Assembly: GCF_004362825.1 (NCBI RefSeq)
Contig: NZ_SNXZ01000001.1
Coordinates: forward strand, 682,001-746,000
Direction: 5' to 3'
Source of the DNA: Labedaea rhizosphaerae
GTDB taxonomy: Bacteria > Actinomycetota > Actinomycetes > Mycobacteriales > Pseudonocardiaceae
Length of the DNA stretch: 64,000 nt
Below are positions 54,415 through 64,000 of the stretch, one piece after another. Made by a program: the position numbers and the translations under genes. The stretch's first letter is position 1, and every line of letters begins with the position of its first letter. The notes beneath the pieces are model-generated. The model searched no databases. It had not been told where the DNA came from and was given only the letters and a program-made list of their open reading frames with translations.

Positions 54415-55917
54415 TCATTCGGGCTTGACCAACGGGAACAGGATGGTCTCCCGCATACCCAGCCCGGTCATGGCCATCAGCAGCCGATCGATACCCATTC
54501 CGACGCCACCGCTGGGCGGCATTCCGTACTCCAGGGCACGCAGAAAGTCCTCATCGAGCTGCATGGCTTCGTCGTCACCCGCCGCGCCGAGCCGGGCCTG
54601 CTCGGTCAGCCGCTCGCGTTCGACCACCGGGTCGACCAGCTCGGAGTAGCCCGTGGCCAGCTCGAACCCGCGGATGTAGAGGTCCCACTTCTCGGCGACG
54701 CCGGGGATCGAACGGTGCTGACGGGTCAGCGGTGAGGTCTCGACCGGGAAATCCCGCACGAACGTCGGCGCGTGCAACTGCCCGGAAACCAGGTGTTCCC
54801 AGAGCTCCTCGATCAGCTTCCCGTGCCCGAGCTTCGGATCGAGTTCGGCGCCGACGCGCTGCGCGTGCTTGCGCAACAGCTCCACAGGCGTTTCCGGGGT
54901 TGCCTCTTCACCGAGGGCCTCGGAAAGCGACTCGTACATGGACAAGGTGGTCCACTCGCCGGAGAGGTCGTACTCCGTACCGTCGTGCAACGTCACCACC
55001 TGGGTGCCGAAGACGGACTCCGCGGCCTCCTGGACGAGTTCCCGCGTCATGACCGCATTCGTGTCGTATGTCGCGTATGCCTCGTAGAACTCGAGCATGG
55101 CGAACTCGGGCGAGTGCGTCGAATCGCTGCCCTCGTTGCGGAAGTTGCGGTTGATCTCGAAGACCTTCTCGATCCCGCCCACCACGCACCGCTTGAGGTA
55201 CAGCTCGGGCGCGATCCGCAGGTAGAGGTCGATGTCGAACGCGTTGGAATGCGTCACGAACGGGCGTGCCGTCGCGCCACCGTGCATGGTCTGCAGCATC
55301 GGCGTCTCGACCTCGAGGAACCCGCGCTGGTGGAACGACTCGCGCAACGACCGGACCACGCCGGCCCGGCTCCGCACCATGTCGCGCGCTTGACCGCGCA
55401 TGATCAGGTCGACATAGCGCTGCCGGACACGCGTCTCCTCCGCGAGCGGCTTGTGCGAGACCGGCAAGGGTCGCAATGCCTTCGCGGCCATCCGCCATTC
55501 GTCGGCGAGGATGGAAAGCTCGCCGCGCCGCGACGTGATCACTTCGCCGCGGATGAAGACGTGGTCGCCGAGGTCGACGTCGGCCTTCCACGCGGCGAGC
55601 GCTTCTTCGCCGACCTTGTCGCGGCTCAGCATGACCTGCAGTTCGGTGCCGTCGCCTTCGCGGAGCGTGGTGAAGCAGAGCTTGCCGCTGTTGCGCACGA
55701 ACAGCACGCGGCCGGCGACCGCTACGACGTCGCCCGTGGTGGCGTCAGGGGCGAGGTCGGGGTAAGCCTCACGGACCTGGCGCAGGCTGTGCGTGCGCGG
55801 CAGCTGCACCGGATACGGCTCCGTGCCTTCGGCGAGCAGCCGGGCGCGCTTCTCGCGGCGCACGCGCATCTGCTCGGGCAGGTCGTCGACTCCGGGTGAT
55901 TGCTGCTGATCGGTCAC
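54415..55917 (-). CDS. lysS: Lysyl-tRNA synthetase (class II)
   Basis: A 500-aa class II synthetase that charges tRNA-Lys. An N-terminal OB-fold anticodon-binding domain ([33 protein letters not shown]) is followed by motif 1 ([21 protein letters not shown]), motif 2 ([31 protein letters not shown]) and motif 3 ([22 protein letters not shown]). Complete, no extra LysX membrane domain. Lies between lsr2 and the methyltransferase gene, with the pantothenate genes upstream separated by a repeat array. Confidence 0.97.
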   Translation of the reverse strand: MTDQQQSPGVDDLPEQMRVRREKRARLLAEGTEPYPVQLPRTHSLRQVREAYPDLAPDATTGDVVAVAGRVLFVRNSGKLCFTTLREGDGTELQVMLSRDKVGEEALAAWKADVDLGDHVFIRGEVITSRRGELSILADEWRMAAKALRPLPVSHKPLAEETRVRQRYVDLIMRGQARDMVRSRAGVVRSLRESFHQRGFLEVETPMLQTMHGGATARPFVTHSNAFDIDLYLRIAPELYLKRCVVGGIEKVFEINRNFRNEGSDSTHSPEFAMLEFYEAYATYDTNAVMTRELVQEAAESVFGTQVVTLHDGTEYDLSGEWTTLSMYESLSEALGEEATPETPVELLRKHAQRVGAELDPKLGHGKLIEELWEHLVSGQLHAPTFVRDFPVETSPLTRQHRSIPGVAEKWDLYIRGFELATGYSELVDPVVERERLTEQARLGAAGDDEAMQLDEDFLRALEYGMPPSGGVGMGIDRLLMAMTGLGMRETILFPLVKPE

Positions 55918-55983
55918 GGTTCAAGGGTAGAGAGCAGGTTCGCGGCAGGACCAATGGGTATCCGCGGCGTTAGCTTGGTGGGC

Positions 55984-56742
55984 ATGGCCAATGATCCTGA
56001 TCTTCTCGCCCGCCGGGCGTCGTCGTTCGGCGAGGTCGCCCGGGAGTACGCCGAGCACCGGCCCGACTATCCGCCCTATGGCATCGCGTGGGCACTCGCG
56101 GGCTGCGCGCACGCCGTGCGCGACGTGCTGGATCTCGCCGCCGGGACCGGCGCTCTGACGCGAGGATTGGTGGCGACCGGGCACAGGATCACGGCAGTCG
56201 AGCCCGACGATCAGATGCGGGCGGAGCTGAGCCGGCGAGTGCCGGAGGTGCCCGCGCTGGCGGGGACGGCGGAGGAGATTCCGTTGCCGGACAACAGCAC
56301 GGATGCGGTGATGGTGGGTCAGGCGTTCCACTGGTTCGATCCCGAGCGCGCGCTGACGGAGATCGCACGGGTGTTGCGGCCGGGCGGGGCGCTGGGACTG
56401 CTGTGGAACGGCGAGGACGACTCCGTCGGGTGGGTGCGTGAGCTGGTGCGGCTCAACACGTCGAGTGTGAGCAGGAAGTCGCGCACCATGAACGAGCTGC
56501 CGACCCATCCGTCGTTCGGCGCGTTCGAGGAGCGGGCTTTCCCGCATTCGCAGCGGCGGACGGCGGAGTCGTTGACCGCGACCATCGGCACCCATTCGCA
56601 CACGACCGTGGCGACGGCCCAGGAGCGTACCGAGGTTCTGTCCCGCGTCCGCTCGTTCCTCGACACGAACCCCGCCACCGCTGAGGGCGAGTTCGACCTC
56701 CCTCTCCGCACCTTGGTCGCCCGCGCCACCCACCACCCGTGA
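55984..56742 (+). CDS. Class I SAM-dependent methyltransferase
   Basis: A 252-aa methyltransferase of the methyltransf_11 type. N-terminal YAEHRPDYPPYGIAWAL, motif I VLDLAAGTGALTRGL, acidic residue in VEPDDQMRAEL, GTAEEIPLPDNSTDAVMVGQAFHWFD and ARVLRPGGALGLLWN are characteristic. Small-molecule substrate unknown. ATG at 55984 lies 66 bp from the divergent lysS start. Its TGA is directly followed (1 bp) by a repeat core. Confidence 0.85.
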   Translation: MANDPDLLARRASSFGEVAREYAEHRPDYPPYGIAWALAGCAHAVRDVLDLAAGTGALTRGLVATGHRITAVEPDDQMRAELSRRVPEVPALAGTAEEIPLPDNSTDAVMVGQAFHWFDPERALTEIARVLRPGGALGLLWNGEDDSVGWVRELVRLNTSSVSRKSRTMNELPTHPSFGAFEERAFPHSQRRTAESLTATIGTHSHTTVATAQERTEVLSRVRSFLDTNPATAEGEFDLPLRTLVARATHHP

Positions 56743-56743
56743 C

Positions 56744-57136
56744 TCAGCGGGCTTAATCCCTCACACCCTCCTGACCTGCGAATTCGAGTTCAGCGGGCTT
56801 AATCCCGGCCGCCTCGCCAAGCCCACCTCCTGACCTCTCAAACGTGAAGGAGGTTCAGCGGGCTAAATCCCGAAGGCCTCCTGACCTGCGGCTTTGGGAT
56901 TCAGCGGGCTTAATCCCGGGTGGCGTTGAGGGGTGCTGCGCACGAGAAGGGTGAGGAGCGTTCAACGGGGCTCGGGAGCCTGCCGGCCGGGGTGAATGGT
57001 GCCGGTCGCGCGGGGACGCCTGAGGCCCGCGGGTTGGCGTCGAAGGCCCCTGGGCTGGTCTGTGCAGGGGGTGGGAGTTCAGCGGGCTTGTTCCCTGAGG
57101 TGGGGGTGAGCTGGGGGTTTGGAGTTCAGCGGGCTA
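56744..57136. repeat. Repeat array between the methyltransferase gene and coaX (six cores)
   Basis: TCAGCGGGCTT-type cores start at 56744, 56790, 56855, 56901, 57079 and 57126. Pairs spaced 46, 46 and 47 bp; the first two pairs keep a CTGACCTGCG or TGACCT linker. The last core contains the TAG stop codon of coaX on the minus strand. Between 56912 and 57078 is a G-rich stretch with no supported gene. Confidence 0.9.
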
Positions 57137-57937
57137 ATTCCCGGGTGGGTGGGGGGTGTTGCGTTCGAAGACGAGGCGGAGGCCCATGAGGGTGAGGTCC
57201 GGGTAGTGGTGGGCGATGGTGTCCGATTCCTCGAGGACGAGGGGGGCCAGGCCGCCGGTGGCGATGACGGTGACGGGACCCGGGTGGGTGGTGCGGTCGA
57301 GCTCGGCGACGATGCGGCGGACCAGGCCGTCCACCTGACCGGCGAAGCCGAACAGGATGCCGGACTGAAGACATTCCACGGTGTTCTTGCCGATCACCGA
57401 ACGCGGGCGGACCAGCTCCACCTTGCGCAGGGCCGCGGCTCGGGCGGCGAGGGCGTCCACCGAGATCTCGATGCCCGGCGCGAACACGCCGCCCAGGAAC
57501 TCACCCTTCGCGGAGATCACGTCGATGTTCGTCGACGTGCCGAAATCGACCACCACGCACGCGGTCGCATGCAGGTGGTGGGCGGCCAGTGTGTTGATCA
57601 CACGGTCGGCACCCACCTCCTTGGGGTTGTCGACCAGCAGCGGCACGCCGGTCCGCACGCCCGGTTCCACCACCAGGGTCGGCACGTCCGCGTAGTACCG
57701 GCTCAGCATCACCCGCAGCTCACGCAGCACCGCCGGCACCGTGGACAGCGCCGAGATCCCGGTGACGGCGTCGGCATGCGAACCCAGCAGGCCACGCATG
57801 GTCAGCGCGAGCTCGTCGGCGGTCATCCGGGCATCGGTGCGCATGCGCCAATCCCGCACCAGCTGCGCCTGCTCACCCCAGCCCTGGTAGAGGCCGAGCA
57901 CGATGTTGGTGTTGCCGACGTCGATGGTGAGCAGCAC
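57134..57937 (-). CDS. coaX: Type III pantothenate kinase
   Basis: First committed step of CoA synthesis from pantothenate. The 267-aa protein shows the ASKHA motifs LTIDVGNTNIVLG (phosphate 1), GADRVINTLAAHH, VVVDFGTSTNIDVI with the catalytic Asp, and ADIVATGGLAPL-type adenosine motif (VIATGGLAPLVL). It is the last gene of the panC-panD-coaX operon, 9 bp after panD. The stop codon TAG is inside a repeat core, so the tail PHPPGN may be repeat-derived. Confidence 0.95.
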   Translation of the reverse strand: MLLTIDVGNTNIVLGLYQGWGEQAQLVRDWRMRTDARMTADELALTMRGLLGSHADAVTGISALSTVPAVLRELRVMLSRYYADVPTLVVEPGVRTGVPLLVDNPKEVGADRVINTLAAHHLHATACVVVDFGTSTNIDVISAKGEFLGGVFAPGIEISVDALAARAAALRKVELVRPRSVIGKNTVECLQSGILFGFAGQVDGLVRRIVAELDRTTHPGPVTVIATGGLAPLVLEESDTIAHHYPDLTLMGLRLVFERNTPHPPGN

Positions 57938-57946
57938 GCGTGGGCC

Positions 57947-58423
57947 TCAGTGTTCCGCGGCGAGCAGCGCGTCGAGCCTCGCGGCGTCGGCGGTCTCGGC
58001 GGGTGCTTCGTCGGCGGTCTCGGCGCCGGACTGCAGGTCGAACCCGGCAGGCACGTGCGCGGGGTCGTCGCCGAGGTCGACGATCTTGTTGTCGGCGTCC
58101 ACGAACACGATCTTCGGCTGGTACGCGGCCGCCTCGGCGTCCGACATGACGCCGTACGCGATGAGGATCACCAGGTCACCGGGGTGCACGAGGTGCGCGG
58201 CCGCCCCGTTGATCCCGATCACGCCACTGCCCCGCTCGCCTGCGATGACGTAGGTCTCGAGCCGTGCGCCGTTGGTGATGTCGACGATCGTCACCTGCTC
58301 GCCGGGCAGCAGGTCGGACGCCTCCATCAACACCGGGTCGACCGTCACCGAACCGACGTAGTGCAGGTCGGCCTGGGTCACCGTGGCCCGGTGGATCTTC
58401 GACTTCAGCATCGTGCGGAACAT
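57947..58423 (-). CDS. panD: Aspartate 1-decarboxylase
   Basis: Makes beta-alanine for pantothenate. The pro-enzyme self-cleaves at Gly-Ser in YVGSVTVD (residues 24-25) to form the pyruvoyl group; [39 protein letters not shown] and [22 protein letters not shown] are standard. The protein is about 158 aa, 20-30 residues longer than usual because of an acidic, Ala-rich tail ([25 protein letters not shown]). ATG at 58423 preferred over a TTG two codons upstream. Confidence 0.95.
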   Translation of the reverse strand: MFRTMLKSKIHRATVTQADLHYVGSVTVDPVLMEASDLLPGEQVTIVDITNGARLETYVIAGERGSGVIGINGAAAHLVHPGDLVILIAYGVMSDAEAAAYQPKIVFVDADNKIVDLGDDPAHVPAGFDLQSGAETADEAPAETADAARLDALLAAEH

Positions 58424-58434
58424 GGTCAACCTTC

Positions 58435-59310
58435 CTACGAATCGTCGCTGACCAGCAGCACCGCGGCGTTGTCGATGAGCCGGGTCGAGCCGACCCGCGC
58501 CGCCACCAGCAAACGTGCGTCGCCCCGCTCGGGCGCCGGTCCAAGATCGATGTTACGGAGCGTCAAGTAGTCCACAGCGATGCCCGGCTCTGTGGACAAC
58601 ACCTCGTGGGCGGCGGCCAGCACAGCCGCACCGCCCTGTGCGCTGACGTGCGCACCCGCGGTCAACGCCGCCGACAACGCGACGGCCGCGGACCGCTCCG
58701 ATGGGCTCAGGTACACGTTGCGTGACGACAACGCCAACCCGTCGGACTCCCGGACGATCGGCACGCCGAGCACCGACACCCCGAGGTTCAGGTCCTTCGC
58801 CAGGGCCTTGACCAGCACGAGCTGCTGGTAGTCCTTCTCGCCGAACATCGCGTAGTCCGGCCGGATGATGTTGAACAGCTTCGCGACCACGGTCAGCACA
58901 CCGGAGAAGTGGCCCGGCCGCGCCGCACCTTCCAGCTCGTCGCCGAGCGGCCCCGGGTGGACGGTGACCTGCGCGCCAGGCGGGTACATGTCCTCGACCC
59001 CCGGCGTGAACACGATCTCCGCGCCTGCCTCGCGGCACACGTCGAGGTCCGCCTCGAGCGGCCGCGGGTAGCGCTCCAGGTCCTCTCCCGCGCCGAACTG
59101 CAGCGGGTTCACGAAGATCGACACCGCCAGCACGGTGTTGGGGATCCGTCGGGCACGGCGCATCAGCTCGCGGTGCCCGTCGTGCAGGGCACCCATGGTC
59201 GGCACGAAGGCGATCTTGCGACCGGTGGTCCGCAGCGCCCTGGAGACCGCACCGACCTCGGCGGGCGAGGTGTAGACGTGCAGGTTTCCGGGCACGAACC
59301 GCGGCGTCAT
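58435..59310 (-). CDS. panC: Pantothenate synthetase
   Basis: Condenses pantoate and beta-alanine with ATP. The 291-aa protein carries the HIGH-like [91 protein letters not shown] and the KMSKS-like SSRNVYLS. Overlaps the DUF2520 gene by 4 bp and precedes panD by 11 bp, one operon. Confidence 0.97.
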   Translation of the reverse strand: MTPRFVPGNLHVYTSPAEVGAVSRALRTTGRKIAFVPTMGALHDGHRELMRRARRIPNTVLAVSIFVNPLQFGAGEDLERYPRPLEADLDVCREAGAEIVFTPGVEDMYPPGAQVTVHPGPLGDELEGAARPGHFSGVLTVVAKLFNIIRPDYAMFGEKDYQQLVLVKALAKDLNLGVSVLGVPIVRESDGLALSSRNVYLSPSERSAAVALSAALTAGAHVSAQGGAAVLAAAHEVLSTEPGIAVDYLTLRNIDLGPAPERGDARLLVAARVGSTRLIDNAAVLLVSDDS

Positions 59311-60203
59311 GAAGGGTCCTCCGGGTGGTCGAGGGCGGCAAGGACGTCGGGTGCGAGGTCCGCGCGCAACAAGCCCGCTGATTCCGCGCGGGCAGCGGTT
59401 CGCCTGGCCAGGGCCAGATAAGCGGGCAGGATGTCGGGGGCGCGCTCGGCCAGGACGCGGCGGTGTGCGCGGATCGTGCCCGCGTCACCCCGGGCCACTG
59501 GACCGGTCAGCGCGCGATCGCCGTGCCGCAGGGCGTTGTCGAGCGCGGCCGAGAGCAGCGGGCCGATCATGCGCTGGGGGTTCGCGACCCCGGCGTCGGC
59601 GAGCAACTGGGCGCAGTCGGCGACCAACGTGACCAGGTGATTCGCGCCGTGCGCCAGCGCCGTGTGGTAGAGCGCGCGCGCTTCGGCGGGGATGCGCACC
59701 GGCTCGGCGCCCATCTCGACGACCAGGGCCTCGCCCACGCTCCACGCCGCCTCGTCGCCGGTCGTCGCGGTCACGCCGACCGAGCACGCGGCGATCCGCT
59801 CCAGGTCTTCGGCCCGGCCGGTGAAGGTCATGACCGGGTGCAGCGCGAGCGGCAACGCCCCCGCATCGGCCGCGGGCTGCAGCACTTCGACGCCGTGCGC
59901 GCCACTGGTGTGCACGACGATCTGCCCGGCCCGCAACGCCCCGGACGCGACGAGCCCGCGCACCATCCCGGCCATCGCGTCATCAGGCAGCGCGAGCACC
60001 ACGAGGTCAGCCCGGCGGACCACCTCGTCGGGCGCGAGCAACGGCACGCCGGGCAACAGTTCCTCGGCACGCCGCACGGATGCGGCGGACACGCCGGACG
60101 CGGCCACGACGGTGTGCCCGGCCCGGGCCAGCGCCGCGCCGAACACGGCCCCGACCCGACCGGCCGAGACCACACCCACCGCAAGTCGCGCCGGGCGGGT
60201 CAC
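59307..60203 (-). CDS. Rossmann-like / DUF2520 domain protein
   Basis: A 298-aa protein with an NAD(P)-binding Rossmann fold ([29 protein letters not shown]) followed by a C-terminal helical DUF2520 domain ([32 protein letters not shown]). Its place directly upstream of panC is conserved in actinobacteria and suggests a part in pantoate metabolism, possibly a ketopantoate-reductase-like activity; this is inferred from context. A copy of the repeat core at 59371-59381 reads in frame as ESAGLLRA. Confidence 0.85.
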   Translation of the reverse strand: MTRPARLAVGVVSAGRVGAVFGAALARAGHTVVAASGVSAASVRRAEELLPGVPLLAPDEVVRRADLVVLALPDDAMAGMVRGLVASGALRAGQIVVHTSGAHGVEVLQPAADAGALPLALHPVMTFTGRAEDLERIAACSVGVTATTGDEAAWSVGEALVVEMGAEPVRIPAEARALYHTALAHGANHLVTLVADCAQLLADAGVANPQRMIGPLLSAALDNALRHGDRALTGPVARGDAGTIRAHRRVLAERAPDILPAYLALARRTAARAESAGLLRADLAPDVLAALDHPEDPS

Positions 60204-60328
60204 CGCGGACCGCCAGCAGGCACCATTGCGTGCGACTCCCTATCCCGTTCCGGTCCGCTTCGGGTACCGGACGACGGCCGCGAGAGTAACCGCACGCGTC
60301 GGACGGCGTGGCATCCGGGTGACCAGCT

Positions 60329-61501
60329 TCACCCGGTCGTCGAACCCGGCCCGCCGACGGTCCCGCGGATCAGCCGGGCGACCCGGTCCCGCGTCTCGCC
60401 GACCGCGTTGACCAGGGCGTCTTGCCGCTCTCCGGCGTCCTCGCCGACCGTGCCGCGGTGCATGCCGTGGCGCAGGAACGCGAGTTCGCTCACCGCGGTC
60501 TGGAACTCGCCGAGGGCGTCGGCGGCCTCCGCGCCGTGCTTGGCCCGGGTTCGTTTGCGCCACTTGGCCCGTTCGACGAGGCTGCACAGCTTCTCCTCGT
60601 CCGACCGGGTGATCAGCCCGGCGGCGACCATGCTCGGCAGGCCTTCGGTGACGATGCGCTGCTCGCGGTTGCGGTGCCAGTTCACGAACAGCACGCCGAC
60701 GATGAAGATCGGGACCATCACCAGGAAGTAGACGACCAGGAACGAGTTCGACCCGCCCAGCGTCGCCGAACCGTTCCACAACCCGTGCAGCACCACGGCG
60801 ATCACGTAGCCGGCGACCGGCGCGACGATCCGCACGACGTTGTTGGACGTGCGCGCGGCGAGGCCGATCCCGATGCCGGTCATGCACGTGAAGAGCGGGT
60901 GCGTGAACGGCGAGAGCACCCCACGCAACACGAAGGCGAGCAGCACGCCCGGCGCGGTGATGCTGCCGAAGCCGTATTCGGCGAACGCGCGGCCGAAGTA
61001 GTAGATGTTCTCGGTGAACGCGAAGCCGGCCGCGCACAGCCCGGAGTAGACGATCCCGTCGATCACGCCGTCGAACTCGTGCCGCAGCCGGACCAGCAGC
61101 GCCAGCACGAACGCGGCCTTCAGCGCCTCCTCGATCACCGGTGCGGTGAACACCGCGGCCAGCTTGTCGCCGTTTCCCTTGCCCAGCAACAGATCGCCGA
61201 CCGCCTCGGCCGTGTTGTTCATGATCAACGCGGTGATCGCGGCCAGGCAGGCGCCCCACCCGAAAGCGAGCCACAACAAGCCCGCTGGTTCCGGTTCCCA
61301 CCGGTCGACCCACAAAAAGGCGGCAACCACAGGGCCGACCGGGAGCAACGCGGCCGCGACGCCGACGAGTTCAGCGACCAGGCCGACCTTCGCGGTGGAC
61401 AAGGCCAGCAGGGTCAGCCCGCACGCGGCCAGCACGACCAGCCCGATCACGGGCAACAACACGGTCAGCCTGCGGGGCCGGGGCCGGCTGTCGGTGGTCA
61501 C
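60329..61501 (-). CDS. PrsW-family intramembrane metalloprotease
   Basis: A 390-aa membrane protein with nine or so transmembrane helices. The PrsW motifs are visible: VDRWEPEP, the EExxA-type PVIEEALKAAF active site, FAFTENIYYF and HGLWNGSA. PrsW proteases cleave anti-sigma factors in Bacillus; the target here is unknown. At 61278-61288 a repeat-like core variant reads as EPAGLLW. A 125-bp gap to the DUF2520 gene contains no gene. Confidence 0.88.
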   Translation of the reverse strand: MTTDSRPRPRRLTVLLPVIGLVVLAACGLTLLALSTAKVGLVAELVGVAAALLPVGPVVAAFLWVDRWEPEPAGLLWLAFGWGACLAAITALIMNNTAEAVGDLLLGKGNGDKLAAVFTAPVIEEALKAAFVLALLVRLRHEFDGVIDGIVYSGLCAAGFAFTENIYYFGRAFAEYGFGSITAPGVLLAFVLRGVLSPFTHPLFTCMTGIGIGLAARTSNNVVRIVAPVAGYVIAVVLHGLWNGSATLGGSNSFLVVYFLVMVPIFIVGVLFVNWHRNREQRIVTEGLPSMVAAGLITRSDEEKLCSLVERAKWRKRTRAKHGAEAADALGEFQTAVSELAFLRHGMHRGTVGEDAGERQDALVNAVGETRDRVARLIRGTVGGPGSTTG

Positions 61502-61525
61502 AGCCGGCCACTGTAACGGTGTTGA

Positions 61526-63070
61526 TCAGTCGTCGTCGTCGCGACGGCGGCGACGACGCGGGCTCGCGCCCTGGCCGTGCGCCGCAAGCAGTTCGCTCAC
61601 CGACGTGCCCGACGCGTGCGACCCGGCCGGGGGTTCCTCGGCGGCCCGCCGACGCCCGCCGCCGGCCGCGGCGTCGGGCACGGCGTGGTGACCGCTCGGC
61701 TCGGCGTAGTTCGTCGACTGCTCCAGCGCCGAGGTGTAACCCGAGCGCTCGGTGACGAACTGCTCGGCGGCTGCGCGGTAGGTGTCGTTGTTCGCCGGAC
61801 GGACGCCGGTCTGCTCGGCCGGGTTCGCGTGCCGCGACGGCTGGGCGGGAGCGACGTAGTTGCTCCCGGTTTCCTCGAGGCGGTTGGCGATGGACGACGG
61901 CGCGGGCGGCGGCTTCGGCTGGTACGCCGAGGGATCAGGGCGGTAACCGGAACTCTGCGCGCCCCTGTTCGGCGCCTGGACCGGCGTACTGGCCGGAGTG
62001 GTCCGCTCGCCGATCGGCCGATGGCTGGTCTCGGTGGCGGCCCGGCGGCTCGGCGGCTGCTCCGCGACCGTTGGATACCCGCCCGTCTCGGCAGCGGCTC
62101 GGCGACCGGGTGCCTGCTCGGCGACCGCACCGCGGCTGGGCGGCTGCTCTGCGACCCCTCGATAGCCACCTGTCTCGGCAGCGGCTCGGCGACCCGGTGC
62201 CTGCTCGGCAACCGCACCACGGTTGGGGGTCGGCTCCGCGACCGGCTCCACGCGCCGGCTCGGCGGCTCGGCCTCCGCGGTCCGGCGGCCCGGCACGCGC
62301 GCGCCGGGCCTCGCCTGTGCATCCCGTGCCTGGGGGCGCTCGGCGTCGATGGTCTTGGGGAGGTCATCAGGGCGGCCAACGGCCTGGGCACCGGCGAACC
62401 AGCGCTCCGAGCCCTCGTTGACGTACGACGACCGGGACGGCTCGGGCCGGCGCGGCTCCGGCCGTTTGGGTGCCTGCCGAGCGGGCTGGCGGGCGACGTG
62501 CACCCGCTCGATCAGCTCGGTTTCGCGCTCGGACTGGGCGGCGGTGATCCGGCGGATCCCGCTCTGCCGCACGGTGAGTGGCCGGGAGTCGGTGAGGGGC
62601 TGCGAACTGTCGGTCAGCGAGCGCATCCGCGTGGACTCGGCGTGCAGTGCGACGCGTTCCACGAGCACCTCGCCGCCGAGGAGGACTTCCAGGCTTTGAC
62701 GCAGTGCGGAGACTTCCTGGCGCAAGGCGGCCATGTCGTCGTGGGAGCCGCGCTCGCTCTTGCGGCGCGCCTCGGCCTCCACCTCGAGTTCGAACTCGCG
62801 GCGAGCCGCGACCTCGCGTTCCAGCTCCAGCTCGTAGACGGCCTGGCGGTCGGCCATCTCGTCCTCGCGGTCGGCGACCTGCCTGCGGAACTTGGCGGCG
62901 ACGAACGCGCCGACCAGTGCGGCCCACAACGCCGCCACGATGCCGAGGCGTAACCACTTGACGTCGTCGGCGAGGATGAGCAGCGCGGTCGCACCGACGG
63001 CTAACAGCAACGCAGCGACGAGCAGCACACGTCCGGTTTGTGTGCTTTCGGGCCCTTCGGCGTCACGCAT
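61526..63070 (-). CDS. DUF6779-type membrane protein with coiled coil and repetitive C-terminal region
   Basis: A 514-aa protein: two transmembrane helices at the N terminus (VLLVAALLLAVGATALLILA, LGIVAALWAALVGAFVAAKF), a charged coiled coil (QVADREDEMADRQAVYELELEREVAARREFELEVEAEARRK) and a long disordered Pro/Arg/Ala-rich region. The latter contains near-identical tandem peptides (VAEQAPGRRAAAETGGY and VAEQPPSR, repeated two to three times, DNA around 62040-62230), and ends in a basic RRRRR-Asp tail. The position between folK/DUF3180 and prsW matches the DUF6779 gene of actinobacteria. Function unknown. Confidence 0.8.
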   Translation of the reverse strand: MRDAEGPESTQTGRVLLVAALLLAVGATALLILADDVKWLRLGIVAALWAALVGAFVAAKFRRQVADREDEMADRQAVYELELEREVAARREFELEVEAEARRKSERGSHDDMAALRQEVSALRQSLEVLLGGEVLVERVALHAESTRMRSLTDSSQPLTDSRPLTVRQSGIRRITAAQSERETELIERVHVARQPARQAPKRPEPRRPEPSRSSYVNEGSERWFAGAQAVGRPDDLPKTIDAERPQARDAQARPGARVPGRRTAEAEPPSRRVEPVAEPTPNRGAVAEQAPGRRAAAETGGYRGVAEQPPSRGAVAEQAPGRRAAAETGGYPTVAEQPPSRRAATETSHRPIGERTTPASTPVQAPNRGAQSSGYRPDPSAYQPKPPPAPSSIANRLEETGSNYVAPAQPSRHANPAEQTGVRPANNDTYRAAAEQFVTERSGYTSALEQSTNYAEPSGHHAVPDAAAGGGRRRAAEEPPAGSHASGTSVSELLAAHGQGASPRRRRRRDDDD

Positions 63071-63116
63071 GGCCTCTACCGTACCTGGCAGTAACTCAAA
63101 CGAGACCAGGTCGGTA

Positions 63117-63587
63117 TCAAAGTTTTTGATCTATTTCCCGGCGGCCTTGATCATCGGGGTCGTGCGGGGTGCGGCAGCAGTACTCGAGCCACAGCGCCGC
63201 ACCGGTCAAACCCGCTGAACAAACGACTCCCGCGATCGCGGACGGTAGGTCATCGGCCGCCGCGGCGATCTGACCGCGTTCGGGCACCAGGTAGACCACG
63301 GCCGCCAGCCAGGCACCGAACATCAGCGCGCCAAGGATCGAGGATGCCTTCGCCAGCGCCACGGCGCGCGCGTACGTGAGCGGCTGGACCACGCGGGTCC
63401 CGCTGCGCACGCGGGCGCGGAGCGGAAAACCGAGCAGCAGTTCGACGATCGCGAGCACGCCGAGCATGAGCGCGGCGAAGATCGGCAACGGCGGGAGTTC
63501 GCCGTAGAACGCGCGCAACGCCAGGTAGATCGCGACGGCCGCGACCGCGGCGATGGCGATGAGGTCGCGCGGCCTGGTGGCGGTCAT
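63117..63587 (-). CDS. DUF3180 family membrane protein
   Basis: A 156-aa protein with four transmembrane segments (LIAIAAVAAVAIYLALRAFYG, LPIFAALMLGVLAIVELLLGF, ILGALMFGAWLAAVVYLV, AIAGVVCSAGLTGAALWLEY) directly behind folK, a conserved actinobacterial pair. The start ATG overlaps the folK stop by 4 bp. A variant repeat core at 63208-63218 reads in frame as SAGLTG. Function unknown. Confidence 0.88.
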   Translation of the reverse strand: MTATRPRDLIAIAAVAAVAIYLALRAFYGELPPLPIFAALMLGVLAIVELLLGFPLRARVRSGTRVVQPLTYARAVALAKASSILGALMFGAWLAAVVYLVPERGQIAAAADDLPSAIAGVVCSAGLTGAALWLEYCCRTPHDPDDQGRREIDQKL

Positions 63588-64000
63588 CCGGCGCCGTCCA
63601 GCGTGAGGTCGTCGCGGCGGTGCACGCCCGCGGTGTCGAGTTTGGCGAGAAGATCTTGTGCGCGGCCGTGCCCCGGCAGGACGGCGTTCGGGTCGATGTC
63701 GAGCCACGGGATGAGCACGGTGGCGCGGTCCGGGGTGCCGGGGTGCGGGAGGGTCAGCACAGGGTCGTCGCTGCGGACGTCGTCGACGGTGACTACGTCG
63801 ACGTCGAGGGTGCGGGGGCCCCAGCGTTGTTCGCGGACGCGGCCGGCGGCGTGCTCGAGTTGCTGGGCTTTGCGCAGCCATGCCCAGTGATCAGCGGTTT
63901 CGTCCTCGGCGATGAGCACGGCATTGAGGAAGTCGGGTTGGTCTTCGACGCCCCAAGGTGCCGTTTCGTAGACCGGCGAGACGGCTTTGAGTTGATCCCT
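63584..64000 (-). CDS. folK: 2-amino-4-hydroxy-6-hydroxymethyldihydropteridine diphosphokinase, 5' end outside window
   Basis: Folate biosynthesis enzyme that pyrophosphorylates the pterin. The visible 138 residues start at LKAVSPVYETAPWGVEDQPDFLNAV and include GRVREQRWGPRTLDVDVV, the family signature, and LPHPGTPDRATVLIPWLDI. The N-terminal 20 or so residues lie beyond the right edge. Translationally coupled to the DUF3180 gene. Confidence 0.93.
   Translation of the reverse strand, partial: RDQLKAVSPVYETAPWGVEDQPDFLNAVLIAEDETADHWAWLRKAQQLEHAAGRVREQRWGPRTLDVDVVTVDDVRSDDPVLTLPHPGTPDRATVLIPWLDIDPNAVLPGHGRAQDLLAKLDTAGVHRRDDLTLDGAG

Noticed and set aside
58591-58599. TGTGGACAA DnaA-box complement inside panC
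   Set aside because: TGTGGAC is frequent in coding DNA of this GC content; isolated site in a coding region.

Overview
The window is about 70% GC and gene-dense, with frequent GTG starts and 4-bp stop/start overlaps. It looks like a chromosomal segment of a high-GC actinomycete, most likely of the Pseudonocardiaceae type. Two conserved actinobacterial neighbourhoods support this: carD-ispD-ispF-cysS-rlmB (9.5-14.6 kb), and folK-DUF3180-DUF6779-prsW-DUF2520-panC-panD-coaX ... lysS-lsr2 ... clpC (50-64 kb, read on the minus strand), the order known around the mycobacterial panC/lsr2/clpC1 region. No rRNA, tRNA or CRISPR array was recognised.

Layout. 0-9.2 kb: the end of a ThrE-type exporter, trehalose synthesis (otsA, then an otsB fused to a GH15 domain), an ECF sigma factor with a CU044_5270 partner, radA and a lipoprotein. 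9.5-14.6 kb: carD, two MEP isoprenoid genes, a HAD hydrolase, cysS and rlmB. 15.1-16.5 kb: an MBOAT acyltransferase whose last codons are the attachment site of a 10.15-kb integrated actinomycete integrative and conjugative element (AICE, 16472-26636). The AICE carries a low-GC cargo gene, a Nudix (Pif-like) gene, a GntR repressor with two matching operator regions, a Pra-like activator, small hypothetical genes, an FtsK-type transfer protein, a rep gene with a frame break near its 5' end, xis and int. 26.7-45.2 kb: gamma-carbonic anhydrase-like protein, two DUF445 membrane proteins, a zinc ABC importer with a Zur-like site, a LacI regulator, beta-carbonic anhydrase, mutY, a Tat-exported amidase, an RNA-ligase-like protein, an alpha/beta hydrolase, an M1 peptidase lipoprotein, a sirtuin, a membrane EEP protein and a DrrAB-type ABC exporter. 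45.3-49.7 kb: a large AfsR-type regulator and a DUF559 protein. 50-64 kb: clpC, an FhuF-like protein behind an iron box, lsr2, lysS, a methyltransferase, the pantothenate/CoA genes, PrsW and the start of folK.

The most unusual feature is a dispersed repeat. A core close to AAGCCCGCTGAA (or its complement) occurs about 57 times, nearly always between genes and often touching or supplying the stop codon of the upstream gene. Many copies form a composite unit: core A (flanked by GGGATT and AATCCC, so a dyad), then a CAGGTCAG linker, then core B 46-48 bp after core A. The core is absent from the AICE, so it behaves like a lineage-specific chromosomal element. I know of no described family that matches it, but I could not search databases.
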